Part shown: positions 1-9,238 of the stretch, piece after piece
Layout: each line of letters starts with the position of its first letter
Position numbering within the stretch: position 1 is the first letter of the stretch
DNA from: Lacinutrix himadriensis
GTDB taxonomy: Bacteria; Bacteroidota; Bacteroidia; Flavobacteriales; Flavobacteriaceae
Direction: 5' to 3'
Length of the DNA: 64,000 bases
Assembly: GCF_001418105.1 (NCBI RefSeq)
Contig: NZ_LIQI01000005.1
Location: 1-64,000 of the forward strand
Notes under the pieces: generated by a model
The model's database searches: none
What the model saw: only the letters and a program-made list of their open reading frames with translations
Told to the model about the DNA's origin: nothing
Made by a program: the position numbers and the translations under genes

Positions 1-145
1 TACCAATAGCAACTCCTTCATAAGAACCTGCATATGCTGGATTAATAACATTCATGTTATACATATACTGTGTGTACTGCGGATCTTGTTGCGCTTGCAT
101 TTGAACCACAAACAAGAATGCGAGAATAATATATATTTTTTTCAT
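1..145 (-). CDS. PorP/SprF family T9SS outer-membrane protein (partial, N-terminus only)
   Basis: Only the first 48 codons lie in the window; the rest continues beyond position 1. The reading begins with MKKIYIILAFLFVVQMQAQ, a signal peptide, then QQDPQYTQYMYNMNVINPAY, the characteristic start of the mature PorP/SprF family. These are outer-membrane proteins linked to the type IX secretion and gliding machinery, and they are often encoded next to large cargo proteins with a type B sorting domain. That is the arrangement here: the gene starts 17 bp after the stop of the giant cargo gene on the same strand, so the two are probably co-transcribed. Family assignment is firm from the N-terminal motif. 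The exact partner role is inferred from context. Confidence 0.85.
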   Translation of the reverse strand, partial: MKKIYIILAFLFVVQMQAQQDPQYTQYMYNMNVINPAYAGSYEGVAIG

Positions 146-162
146 TTTAATTAATTAGTTTA

Positions 163-3100
163 TTAGTTTTCTCTATTTAAATATATCCAAGATGTTTTGG
201 TCTTGTTTCCTTGGTATTCCATCAGATAGAAATAAGTTCCTACAGGAAGTTCATCTCCAGCATCCGATTGACCATGCCATTCATTTGTATAGTTTGTTTT
301 TGAATATACTTTTACACCATGTCTGTTAAAAATTTCTAATCGACTTACTTCAAATCCTCTTAAATCGAAACTATCATTTTTATCATCATTGTTAGGAGAT
401 ATACCTTGTGAGATAACGCAGTTAATACTTTCTACTAGTACTTCATTTGTTTCCACACAACCACTATTATCAGAAACCTCTACAATATAATTGTATGTAC
501 TTCCAGACATTGGTGCTGTAAAGATACTTTCATCTATTACAAATACGTTATCACCAACGGTGTTTGTTTGTAATAAAGTGTTCATATCATCATATAGCGC
601 ATAAGTCACAGTGTTTGCATCATAACCATTATTTATTGGGTCGATAGTTAACTCATAAATAGCTCCGTTACAATCACCGTTTACAGTAAAGTCGAATACA
701 TCTGTAAGTAAGGTTAGACTTTCGATATTTGACATTGGGCAAACTCCAGCAGTTGTATACTCTATAGAATATGTTTCTCCTGTTGTTCCATTAGTAACTT
801 CTCCAGTCATACCATTAATTACAGCTCCATCACTTGGTGCTGGGTTGAAAGCAAATGTTCCTCCTGTATCTCCATCTATTGTTACTGTTCCTCCTGTACA
901 AGACGCTATCACTGTAAATGAAGCATCTTCTTCTGGTAAAACAGTTACCGTTTCTGTAGTAGTTTCTGGACAAACTCCAGATGTTGTATACGTTACCGTA
1001 TAAGTAGTTCCTGGTAATCCAGTAACAATTCCTGTTGTATCATCTATTACTGCTGTATCTGTTGGTAATGGATCGAAAGCAAATGTTCCTCCTGTATCAC
1101 CATCTATAGTAGCTGTTGCTCCGTCACATGCTGCTGTCATAGTAAATGAAGCATCTTCTGATGGTAAAACAGTTACCGATTGCATACTTGTTGCTGGACA
1201 AACACCAGACGTAGTATACTCTATAGTATAAGTTACTCCTGCAGTTCCTCCGGTTACAGCTCCAGTTGAAGCATTAATTACTGCTCCATCTGTTGGTGCT
1301 GGGGATTGGAAAGCAAACGTTCCTCCTGGAGTTGTTACTGTATCTACAGTACCACCGTCACATGTATCTAACATGGTAAATGTAGCATCATCTGTAATTA
1401 AAACAGTAACATCTGCTGTACTTGTATCTGGACATGCTCCAGTTGTTGTATACTCTACGGTATATGTTGTTCCTGCAACACCGTCTGTTACTAAACCTGT
1501 TGCTGGATCAATTTGTGCACTATCTCCTGGTACTGGATTAAAAGTAAATACGCCACCTAGAGTACCAGTAATTGTTGCTGTACCTCCATCACATGTAGCA
1601 TCCATAGCTATAGTTGCATCATCTGCTTGATCTCCTAAAAACTCAACTACTATATCATCTGTAATTGTAGCAGTTCCTCCACTACAAAGTTCATAAGTAA
1701 TTGCTGCAGTATATGTAGTTGTTTCTGTTGGTGAAACTGTAATAACTTCTTCATTACCTAAAGAAGTAGTACCATCAAACCATTCGAAGCTATAATTTGG
1801 ATCCCCTTGAGAAGGAGTAAATCTCCAAAACTCGTTATTTGCTGCCCAAACACCTGTATTTCTTCCTGGTGGTACGTAAGCAATATCACCTGCATTATTT
1901 TGAATTCCTGTAACTGCTAAGCCGCCATTCCAATCTAAACAAACTGGTTTTTCAAAGACATTAATATCAATAGCATTTGAAGACTCATATAATATGATTT
2001 GCGTTGACGATGTTAAGCTATTACATTGAAATCCGAAATGACATATATCTGTAAAGTTGATAATAAATTGTCTCGCTGGTGCTGTACCTGCAATAGTATA
2101 ATTAATATCACCACAAACACTAGGATCAATATCATGACAAACACCAAATATATTACCTTCTGCTAAGGTTGGGTTTGTATTATTAGGTAATCCTTCTCCT
2201 TCATTTAAGTTCCAAGCATTAGTTCCCGGTCCAACATCGATAACATCGATCTCGAAACGTAACGCTCCATTTGCTCCAATTTGCACACGATCATAAACTT
2301 CTCCAAAATAACAAAATTCAAAACTTAAGTTAATAGGATCTGTCCAAGAATCATCAATAAATAAACTTGTTGGTGTACCTCCAGAAGCTGGTGGTGTAGG
2401 ACAATCTAAAGCATTTATTTGGTAAGAACTAGTGTCTTGACCAAAAGCCATAAAGGCTGCTGATAATTCTACGGTATCTGCACAAGTAATACTTAAATCA
2501 TCTCCCGCGTTAATAATAGGACATTGTACTACTGGTAACGGACAAACAAAAGAAAAAGGCTCACTACTAACCGTACATGTTAAGTTAGAAGTTGGTGCCG
2601 TAAAAATAACAGCTTCTATTACACCTCCATCTGGATAAGGACCGAAAGTTAAAACACCTTGTGTTGTTGCCTCTTGACTTGGACTACCTTGGTTATCTGT
2701 AACTGTAACCGAACCTGAACTTCCTAAGTTAGTTACATCTACATCCACATAAAACTCTCCATTTTCACAATCTGGAACAATAGTATAGGTAGCTTCTTGA
2801 ACGATATAAGATTGACATCTCACCGTGTATTCCATAGATTCTTGTGATCCACTTGAACAACTTCCAGAACCATCTGATTGTACCTGTATAGACAATGAAC
2901 TACCTGTAGAGGTAAATTGTAAACCACTAATGTCACCGCCATTTCCATAAGGAGTAGCTGCATTTAAATTTGTAACACCATCAGAGTCTAAAACAATAAG
3001 TTCATCCCAATTATTTTCTACTTGACCAGAATTAAATGTAATTACTACAGGCCCTCCTGTTTGACTTGTAAACATAAAAACATTCGTGTCATTATTTTCA

Positions 3101-5928
3101 TAACAATAGTTACGAACTAATGGACATTCATCACAAATTATTATTGTATTAGGATCTGGTTTTGTAATAAAACTTTCTTCGATACATCCATCTGTTGCTG
3201 GACCATTAGCATTATAAGGTACAATAGAAACGTAATATGTTGTTTCATAATCTAGTACTGCTGTAGGTGTATATGTTGTAGTATCTCCTACGTCTACATT
3301 ATCTGCGATATCATTTCCTCCTGGTGTTGACCCAATAGTAACATTGTAACCGGTTACAAAAATACTTGCTGGAGTCCAACTAATATCTGTATTTAGTTCT
3401 ACATCAAAAGCTCCATCTACAGGTGCTGTTAATACAGAATCACAATTTGGTACAGCCGTTGTATCTAAACATAAAGCATCAAAATCCCAAGGATCATTCG
3501 TACAGTTTACAAAAATACCATCAGAAGTTACTCCTACAGTTATATTATCTCCTGAAGACACAAATACTAATCCTGTAAGGTCACCATTATTTCCATAACC
3601 ATTATATAAAATAGTTCCGTCAGAATCTGTAACTACTAATTCATCCCAATTGTTTTCCGTTGTTCCTGAATTAAATACAATCACTATTTGAGAACCATCT
3701 AAACTGGTAAAACTAAATTCTGAAGTATCGTTATTTTCATAACAGAATACGGTATTAACCACTTGGTCTGTAGAACAGTCTATAAACTGATTTGGGTCAT
3801 TTTTAGTTGTAAAACTTTCTTCGACACAACCAGCAGTAGCATTCCCATTTGTGTTATATGGTGTAATGCTTACATAATATGTTGTTTCATAATTTAAATC
3901 TGCAGCTGGAGTATACGTTAGAACATTTCCTACATCTACATTATCTATAACATCTGTACCTCCTGGAGTAGTTCCTACTGAAAGCACATAACCAGTAACA
4001 AATATTGAAGCTTGAGTCCAACTTATTACGGTATCAATTTCTACACCAATCTCTCCATTTGCAGGTGTTGCTAAAGCAGCATCACAATTTGGAGGAATAG
4101 TAGTATCTACACAAAACACGCTGAAATTCCATGGATTACCACCACATCCAATAACACTATTATCTGAAGTTACACCGACAGTTATCGTATCACCAGAAGA
4201 AGTGAATGTAAGTCCTGCTAGATTTCCACTAGTTCCATAACCTGAATAAATATTAGATCCATCAGAATCTGTAACCACTAATGCATCATAATTATTTTCT
4301 GTCTCTCCCGAGTGAAAAATCACAAATAATGGCGCTCCAGAACTACTTACAAAAGTAAACTCTGTAGTATCATTATTTTCATAGCAAAACACGGTATTTC
4401 TAGGTGCACCAGAATCACAATCTATAGGTGCATTTGGATCATCGCTAGTTGTAAAGATTTGCTCATTACAATTCTCTGCAAATCCATTATTGTTATATGG
4501 TCTTATAGTTACGTAGTATGTGGTTAAAAATGCTAATGTCGCTGGAGGATTCCAAGAAGTAACATTTCCAACATCAATACTATTAGCAATATCTGTTGCA
4601 CCTGGAGTGCTTCCCACAGAAATCTCATAACCTGTTACCAAAATACTTGCAGGTAACCAATTGATATTTGTATCTGGATCTACATTAATATCTCCATTAT
4701 TTGGATTATTTAATACTGCATCACAATTTGGTAATGCTGTAGTATCTACACAGAATACATCAAAATCCCATAATACCATACCAGATTGACAACTTGTAAA
4801 TCCATCGGATTGAATTGTAATATAAATATCTCCACTAGTAGCGGTTACAGATAATCCTGTAAAATCACCACCGTTATCTCCTGTAAATAAGACAGGCCCT
4901 GAAGTATTTGTACCGTCATAAATAGTAATACCATCATCTCCTACTTCTATTTCACCAGCATTAAACTGTAAAAATAAAGGGGAACCATCAGAACTCGTAA
5001 AACTGAAAAAAGTAGTATCTAAACTTTCATAACAATATACGGTATTAATAGGTGCTCCTGAAGCACAATTTACTGGTCCGTCAGGATCTGCTCCTGTAGT
5101 AAATGAAAATTCAGAACAACCTGTTGCTTCTCCACTAGCATTAAAAGGAGTAACATTTACATAATACGTGGTTGCATATTCTAAAACTGGTAAATCATAT
5201 GTTGTTGACAAACCAGTGTTTTCTCCATCTACAATGTCTACCCCTCCAGAACTTGTACCTACATTTAAAAGATAACCTGTAGGAATTCCTGTTGCATTAG
5301 ACCATTCTAAATCGGTATTAATAGAAACTCCAATACTACCATTAGCAGGAGTAATCAAATTCACACAAGAAGGTGGATTTGCAACTACTTGAGTTGCTGA
5401 AATATTATCTAGATAAACATAATATGCTTGCGCAACTCTGTTTGTGTCTACACGTAATTTAAAATCGGAACCAACAGGTAAACTTGCTGATGGTACTACT
5501 ATAGACCAGTTTACACAAGTATTTGAAGTTACATGATTTGTATCATTAATAGTTTCAATAGTTACCCAAGTTATTCCATCATCTGTAGAATACTGAACGA
5601 ACATCTCTCCCCAACCTGCTGGAGTTGCTGTTAATGCTTCCGACCAATCTACTATTTTATAATCGAACGAGATGGTTAAATCTGTCCCGTTTGATTGTCC
5701 AAACACATTTGGCGATGTGATTTGTGCATTTAAAGTAGTATCATCTAAAATAGCTCTAATAGATCTACCGTCACAGTTTTGATTAAATGAAACAGCGTAG
5801 ATATTTCCTGGGCTTGTCCAGCCCGCAGGCAAAGTAAAGCCAGAATCAAAATTTTCTACTAGTCCTATTTGAGAAAATCCTAAAAAGGATATTAGCCCAA
5901 ATAAGAGTGAAAGGGTAATTTTTTTCAT
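163..5928 (-). CDS. Giant multidomain T9SS cargo protein with type B (gliding motility) C-terminal sorting domain
   Basis: A 1921-residue secreted protein. Residues 1-20 are a signal peptide ending in FLGFSQ. A beta-sandwich-like region (about 20-185) is followed by four units of about 210 residues (starting near 184, 399, 609 and 824). Each unit has an Fn3-like half ending in TTYYV..PYN and a CUB-like half beginning NTVFCYENNDT. A middle region (about 1150-1400) contains FEFCYFGEVYD. Four repeats of about 75 residues then follow, each with a GGTFAF core and a TYTIEYTTSGVCP-like end. The last ~85 residues (ISPNNDDKNDSFDLRG to the KTSWIYLN end) match the CHU_C/gliding-motility C-terminal domain that directs secretion by T9SS. 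The downstream PorP/SprF gene fits known type B cargo context. It probably acts at the cell surface in adhesion or ligand binding; the ligand is unknown. Confidence 0.9.
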   Translation of the reverse strand: MKKITLSLLFGLISFLGFSQIGLVENFDSGFTLPAGWTSPGNIYAVSFNQNCDGRSIRAILDDTTLNAQITSPNVFGQSNGTDLTISFDYKIVDWSEALTATPAGWGEMFVQYSTDDGITWVTIETINDTNHVTSNTCVNWSIVVPSASLPVGSDFKLRVDTNRVAQAYYVYLDNISATQVVANPPSCVNLITPANGSIGVSINTDLEWSNATGIPTGYLLNVGTSSGGVDIVDGENTGLSTTYDLPVLEYATTYYVNVTPFNASGEATGCSEFSFTTGADPDGPVNCASGAPINTVYCYESLDTTFFSFTSSDGSPLFLQFNAGEIEVGDDGITIYDGTNTSGPVLFTGDNGGDFTGLSVTATSGDIYITIQSDGFTSCQSGMVLWDFDVFCVDTTALPNCDAVLNNPNNGDINVDPDTNINWLPASILVTGYEISVGSTPGATDIANSIDVGNVTSWNPPATLAFLTTYYVTIRPYNNNGFAENCNEQIFTTSDDPNAPIDCDSGAPRNTVFCYENNDTTEFTFVSSSGAPLFVIFHSGETENNYDALVVTDSDGSNIYSGYGTSGNLAGLTFTSSGDTITVGVTSDNSVIGCGGNPWNFSVFCVDTTIPPNCDAALATPANGEIGVEIDTVISWTQASIFVTGYVLSVGTTPGGTDVIDNVDVGNVLTYTPAADLNYETTYYVSITPYNTNGNATAGCVEESFTTKNDPNQFIDCSTDQVVNTVFCYENNDTSEFSFTSLDGSQIVIVFNSGTTENNWDELVVTDSDGTILYNGYGNNGDLTGLVFVSSGDNITVGVTSDGIFVNCTNDPWDFDALCLDTTAVPNCDSVLTAPVDGAFDVELNTDISWTPASIFVTGYNVTIGSTPGGNDIADNVDVGDTTTYTPTAVLDYETTYYVSIVPYNANGPATDGCIEESFITKPDPNTIIICDECPLVRNYCYENNDTNVFMFTSQTGGPVVITFNSGQVENNWDELIVLDSDGVTNLNAATPYGNGGDISGLQFTSTGSSLSIQVQSDGSGSCSSGSQESMEYTVRCQSYIVQEATYTIVPDCENGEFYVDVDVTNLGSSGSVTVTDNQGSPSQEATTQGVLTFGPYPDGGVIEAVIFTAPTSNLTCTVSSEPFSFVCPLPVVQCPIINAGDDLSITCADTVELSAAFMAFGQDTSSYQINALDCPTPPASGGTPTSLFIDDSWTDPINLSFEFCYFGEVYDRVQIGANGALRFEIDVIDVGPGTNAWNLNEGEGLPNNTNPTLAEGNIFGVCHDIDPSVCGDINYTIAGTAPARQFIINFTDICHFGFQCNSLTSSTQIILYESSNAIDINVFEKPVCLDWNGGLAVTGIQNNAGDIAYVPPGRNTGVWAANNEFWRFTPSQGDPNYSFEWFDGTTSLGNEEVITVSPTETTTYTAAITYELCSGGTATITDDIVVEFLGDQADDATIAMDATCDGGTATITGTLGGVFTFNPVPGDSAQIDPATGLVTDGVAGTTYTVEYTTTGACPDTSTADVTVLITDDATFTMLDTCDGGTVDTVTTPGGTFAFQSPAPTDGAVINASTGAVTGGTAGVTYTIEYTTSGVCPATSMQSVTVLPSEDASFTMTAACDGATATIDGDTGGTFAFDPLPTDTAVIDDTTGIVTGLPGTTYTVTYTTSGVCPETTTETVTVLPEEDASFTVIASCTGGTVTIDGDTGGTFAFNPAPSDGAVINGMTGEVTNGTTGETYSIEYTTAGVCPMSNIESLTLLTDVFDFTVNGDCNGAIYELTIDPINNGYDANTVTYALYDDMNTLLQTNTVGDNVFVIDESIFTAPMSGSTYNYIVEVSDNSGCVETNEVLVESINCVISQGISPNNDDKNDSFDLRGFEVSRLEIFNRHGVKVYSKTNYTNEWHGQSDAGDELPVGTYFYLMEYQGNKTKTSWIYLNREN
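704..1633 (-). repeat. Four tandem ~225-233 bp coding repeats in the T9SS cargo gene
   Basis: The encoded repeat units begin near 1620, 1395, 1162 and 930 on the minus strand. Each encodes about 75 residues starting DDAT/EDAS, with a Cys-Gly/Thr-Gly segment, a GG-TFAF core and a C-terminal Thr-rich strand ending GVCP. Nucleotide similarity between neighbouring copies is visible by eye, so copy number could vary by recombination. Confidence 0.8.
2815..5385 (-). repeat. Four long (~630 bp) Fn3 + CUB-like coding repeats
   Basis: Units start near 5375, 4730, 4100 and 3455 on the minus strand. Each encodes PNCD/SCVN, then LxxPxNGxxxV, TGY, TTYYV, and then the cysteine-containing CYEN-DT half with a GNxGDLxGL motif. 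They are diverged at the ends but clearly homologous in order and spacing. Confidence 0.75.
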
Positions 5929-6164
5929 TTTATGATTAAGGTTAGTTACTAATTACTAAACATCCAATTTGTTGGTATACAAATCATTATGTTTAATTGA
6001 TTTTTTTTAACAAAACACCGTATAAACTTTGATGCTTCAATTAATTTCCTAAAGTATAAAAAAAGATTAGCCCTAATAAATTAACTTTACTTTAATAGAT
6101 TAAATACGTATTTTCACGATAAAAAGTTTAAAATATTAACAAGTAAGGGGTTTCTGCAAACAGG

Positions 6165-7202
6165 TTATGCTGTTGGATTTGGAATTATATCATGAACTGC
6201 TTTTATCTGCTTTAAAATAACATCATCTAGCTCGACATGTATACTATTAATATTCTCTTTTAACTGTGCCATACTAGTAGCTCCTATTATATTACTAGTA
6301 ACAAAAGGCTGTTGTGTTACAAAAGCCAAAGACATTTGCGCAAGACTTATATTATTTTCTTCTGCTATTTTTAAATACTGCTTCGTAGCTTCTGTACAAG
6401 AATCACTACTATATCTTTTAAACCTTGGAAACAATTTCAACCTTGCATTATCTGCCGCTGTACCTTTTATATACTTTCCAGATAGTACTCCAAATGCCAT
6501 TGGAGAATATGCCAATAAACCTATATTTTCACGCATTGCTACTTCCGCCATGTCTCCTTCAAAAACACGATTTAATAAAGAGTACGCATTTTGAATGGTT
6601 ACCATTCTTGGCAAGTTATACTTTTTAGACTCTTCTAAATAACGCATGGCTCCCCAAGCTTTTTCATTAGAGATTCCTACTTGACGAATTTTCCCTTCTT
6701 TTACAATTTCATCTAAAGTATGTAAGACTTCCTTAAAATTATCTTGCCACTTATCGTTTGGGTTATGCACATAATCTCTAGTATCAAAAGTATTGGTTTG
6801 TCTTTCTGGCCAATGTAACTGATATAGATCGATATAATCTGTTTGTAAACGCTCTAAACTTTTATTTACGGCATCTTTAATTGCTTCGGGTTGAAACCCA
6901 TTCGTTCTAATGTGCGCCGTATAATCTCCAGGTCCTGCAATTTTGGATGCTAAGACTACTTTATCTCTATTTCCAGATTTCTTAAACCAATTACCAATAA
7001 TACGTTCTGTTTCGGCATAGGTTTCTGCTGTTGCTGGAACTGGGTACAATTCTGCGGTATCAAAGAAATTCACTCCTTGATCTAATGCGTAATCCATTTG
7101 TTCAAAACCTTCGTCTTGGGTGTTTTGGTTTCCCCAAGTCATGGTACCTAAACAAATTTTACTTACTTTAATATTGGTGTTTGGTAGTGTTGTGTATTTC
7201 AT
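6165..7202 (-). CDS. tas: NADP(H)-dependent aldo-keto reductase, Tas-like
   Basis: 345 residues, close to the length of E. coli Tas. The start MKYTTLPNTNIKVSKICLGT, then TMTWGNQN and the FFDTAELYPVP motif (catalytic Asp/Tyr region of aldo-keto reductases) match the Tas/YajO-type branch. RLQTDYIDLYQLHWPERQTN carries the conserved substrate and cofactor-pocket residues, and VTIQNAYSLLNR and IGATSMAQLKEN are also typical. Expected to be a soluble cytoplasmic TIM-barrel reductase of carbonyl compounds; the physiological substrate is unknown. It stands alone, followed on the minus strand by about 236 bp of AT-rich DNA before the T9SS cargo gene. ATG start at 7202. Confidence 0.88.
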   Translation of the reverse strand: MKYTTLPNTNIKVSKICLGTMTWGNQNTQDEGFEQMDYALDQGVNFFDTAELYPVPATAETYAETERIIGNWFKKSGNRDKVVLASKIAGPGDYTAHIRTNGFQPEAIKDAVNKSLERLQTDYIDLYQLHWPERQTNTFDTRDYVHNPNDKWQDNFKEVLHTLDEIVKEGKIRQVGISNEKAWGAMRYLEESKKYNLPRMVTIQNAYSLLNRVFEGDMAEVAMRENIGLLAYSPMAFGVLSGKYIKGTAADNARLKLFPRFKRYSSDSCTEATKQYLKIAEENNISLAQMSLAFVTQQPFVTSNIIGATSMAQLKENINSIHVELDDVILKQIKAVHDIIPNPTA

Positions 7203-7208
7203 CTTTTA

Positions 7209-7290
7209 GTTCCTGCGAAAGCAGGAATCTCATTTTAGTTAAACGTTTATTTTAACAGATTGCCACGTCGTTAATACTCCTCGCAATGAC
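7209..7290. repeat. Two intergenic palindromes (TTCCTGC-GAAA-GCAGGAA and ATTGC...GCAAT type)
   Basis: TTCCTGC (7210-7216), a GAAA tetraloop (7217-7220) and GCAGGAA (7221-7227) form a perfect hairpin. A second element runs from about 7257 to 7290, beginning GATTGCCACGTCG and ending CTCGCAATGAC, with ATTGC/GCAAT arms. Both look like dispersed extragenic repeats common in flavobacterial genomes. They lie between the OmpA and Tas-like genes on the minus strand and may attenuate read-through. Confidence 0.65.
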
Positions 7291-7291
7291 A

Positions 7292-8251
7292 CTAAATATC
7301 TTTTAAAAGTTTTGATACTTCATCTAACTTCGGAGTCAAAATAACTTCAATTCTTCTGTTTTTTGCTTTTCCTTCGGCAGTATCATTACCAGCAATTGGT
7401 GCAAATTCTCCTCTTCCAGCTGCTGTTAAGTTTTCCGGATTAATCGCATTATTTTCTCTTAATATATTTACAATCGCCGTAGCACGTTTAGTCGATAAAT
7501 CCCAATTTCCTGAAATTTGCCCAGTTCCTGTATATGGTACATTATCTGTATGTCCTTCTATTAAAACCGCAATTTCTGGATTTTCCCCTAAAACAGTTCC
7601 TAATTGTTGTACCGCTTTTTTTCCTTGTACACCAACTGCCCAACTACCAGATTGAAAAAGAAGTTTGTTTTCCATAGACACATATACTTTTCCGTCACGT
7701 TGCTCTACCGTTAAACCTTTTCCTTCAAAATCGGTTAAAGCTTTAGAGATTGCATTTTTTAGTTGCGTCATTGCTGCATCTTTGGATGCTATCACATTTT
7801 CTAATTCCGCAACTCTATTAGAACGTTGTTCTAATTCGCTTTTCAATTTTTCAAGTCTAGTATTTTCTGCTTGTAAAGCTTGTTCTTTAGCCTCTAATTG
7901 CGCTAATAACTCTCTGTTTTTTTGAGAATTTTCGGCTAATGAAGCAGAACTGTTTTTTTCTAAAGCATCATAAGAAGCTTTTAAATTTTCAAGATTCGTT
8001 TTAGAAGCATTGTAATCTGCTTGTAATTTATCGCGATTTGCAATAGCTGCATCATAATCGCTCTTCAGTTTTGCGTAGTCGTTTTCGGTTTTATTATTTG
8101 CTCCTAATAGCGATTCGTTTGCATCAGAAAGTTTTCTATTCTCCTTTTTCAAGTGTGCATACTTACTTTCTAAATCTTTATAGACTTTAGGCGAAACACA
8201 TGATGAGATTAAAATTGTGGCAATTGCTATTAATACTATTTTCCTTTTCAT
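7292..8251 (-). CDS. OmpA-family peptidoglycan-binding lipoprotein with long coiled coil
   Basis: 319 residues. The N-terminus is a lipoprotein signal with lipobox ISSC (Cys18). Residues about 25-180 are a heptad-rich Lys/Glu/Leu coiled coil with many NRKL and ASYDALE-type segments. Residues about 195-310 are an OmpA-like domain: LLFQSGSW, IEGHTDNVPY, NWDLSTKRA and the KNRRIEVIL end include the Asp and Arg residues that bind the diaminopimelate peptide of peptidoglycan. It probably links the outer membrane to the cell wall from the periplasmic side. It is separate from its neighbours; downstream DNA holds palindromic repeats. Confidence 0.9.
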   Translation of the reverse strand: MKRKIVLIAIATILISSCVSPKVYKDLESKYAHLKKENRKLSDANESLLGANNKTENDYAKLKSDYDAAIANRDKLQADYNASKTNLENLKASYDALEKNSSASLAENSQKNRELLAQLEAKEQALQAENTRLEKLKSELEQRSNRVAELENVIASKDAAMTQLKNAISKALTDFEGKGLTVEQRDGKVYVSMENKLLFQSGSWAVGVQGKKAVQQLGTVLGENPEIAVLIEGHTDNVPYTGTGQISGNWDLSTKRATAIVNILRENNAINPENLTAAGRGEFAPIAGNDTAEGKAKNRRIEVILTPKLDEVSKLLKDI

Positions 8252-8343
8252 ATTATATTTGGGTTTACTAATTATAAAATTTTCAGTCTCCGTATCCTGT
8301 TTGCAGAAGTGTTATTCTGATAACTGCAACTGTAAACGGACAA

Positions 8344-9105
8344 CTATTTATCTATTTCTACTAAAACCGGACAATGATCACTATGCACAGCTTCTTGAAG
8401 GATAACGCTTCTTTTTATTTTTTCTTTTATCGGATTGGAAACCATCGTATAATCTAAACGCCAACCTTTATTATTCGCTCTAGAATTTGCACGATAACTC
8501 CACCAGCTATATGCTTGTTTTTCAGGATGAATAAAACGAAAAGCATCCGTAAATCCGTTATCAATAAAACTACCAATCCATTCTCTTTCTATAGGAAGAA
8601 ATCCGGAAACGCCTTTCATTTTCGGGTTATGAATATCTATTTCTTCATGACATATATTATAATCACCACAGATAACTAGGTTAGGAATTTCCTTTTTTAG
8701 ATTATTTATATACTCCTGAAACATGTCCATGTATTCTAACTTATGCTCCAATCTTGCAGCATTAGTTCCCGATGGCAAGTACAAACTCATTACAGAAACA
8801 CCTTTAAAATCGGCACGAATGTTACGCCCTTCAAAATCCATAGACTCTATTCCTGTTCCAAACTCCACATGATCTGGTTCGGTTTTACTTAAAATAGCAA
8901 CGCCACTATATCCTTTCTTTTGCGCAGAAAACCAATAATTATACTTGTAACCAGCTTCAACAAAAACATCTATATCCAGTTGCTCTTCCATTGCTTTTAT
9001 TTCTTGCAAACAAATCACATCTGGATCTGCAGCTTTAAGCCATCCTATAAAGTCTTTTTTTAGTGCTGCACGAATTCCGTTTACGTTGTATGAGATTATT
9101 TTCAA
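8344..9105 (-). CDS. xth: Exodeoxyribonuclease III / AP endonuclease
   Basis: 253 residues of the endonuclease/exonuclease/phosphatase superfamily. Motifs appear in the expected order: MKIISYNVNGIRAA, CLQEIKA (metal-binding Glu), VICGDYNI (Asp/Asn pair), WRLDYTMVS and SDHCPV (catalytic Asp-His). The enzyme cleaves abasic sites and removes 3' blocking groups in base-excision repair. No ATG is available at the family's usual start, so translation appears to begin at TTG at 9105; the next in-frame upstream codons offer no better start. It is transcribed away from the split outer-membrane gene at 9239. Confidence 0.92.
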   Translation of the reverse strand: MKIISYNVNGIRAALKKDFIGWLKAADPDVICLQEIKAMEEQLDIDVFVEAGYKYNYWFSAQKKGYSGVAILSKTEPDHVEFGTGIESMDFEGRNIRADFKGVSVMSLYLPSGTNAARLEHKLEYMDMFQEYINNLKKEIPNLVICGDYNICHEEIDIHNPKMKGVSGFLPIEREWIGSFIDNGFTDAFRFIHPEKQAYSWWSYRANSRANNKGWRLDYTMVSNPIKEKIKRSVILQEAVHSDHCPVLVEIDK

Positions 9106-9238
9106 GAGATTTTTATTTTAAAAAAGTTATGTTTCAGCTAAAATAAATAATGCTTTACATTTACACTATTATATTAATGTCCTTTTAACAAAAAACTATC
9201 AACAAAATATTTTAGGTATTTTGCAGTTTTAGTATCGC

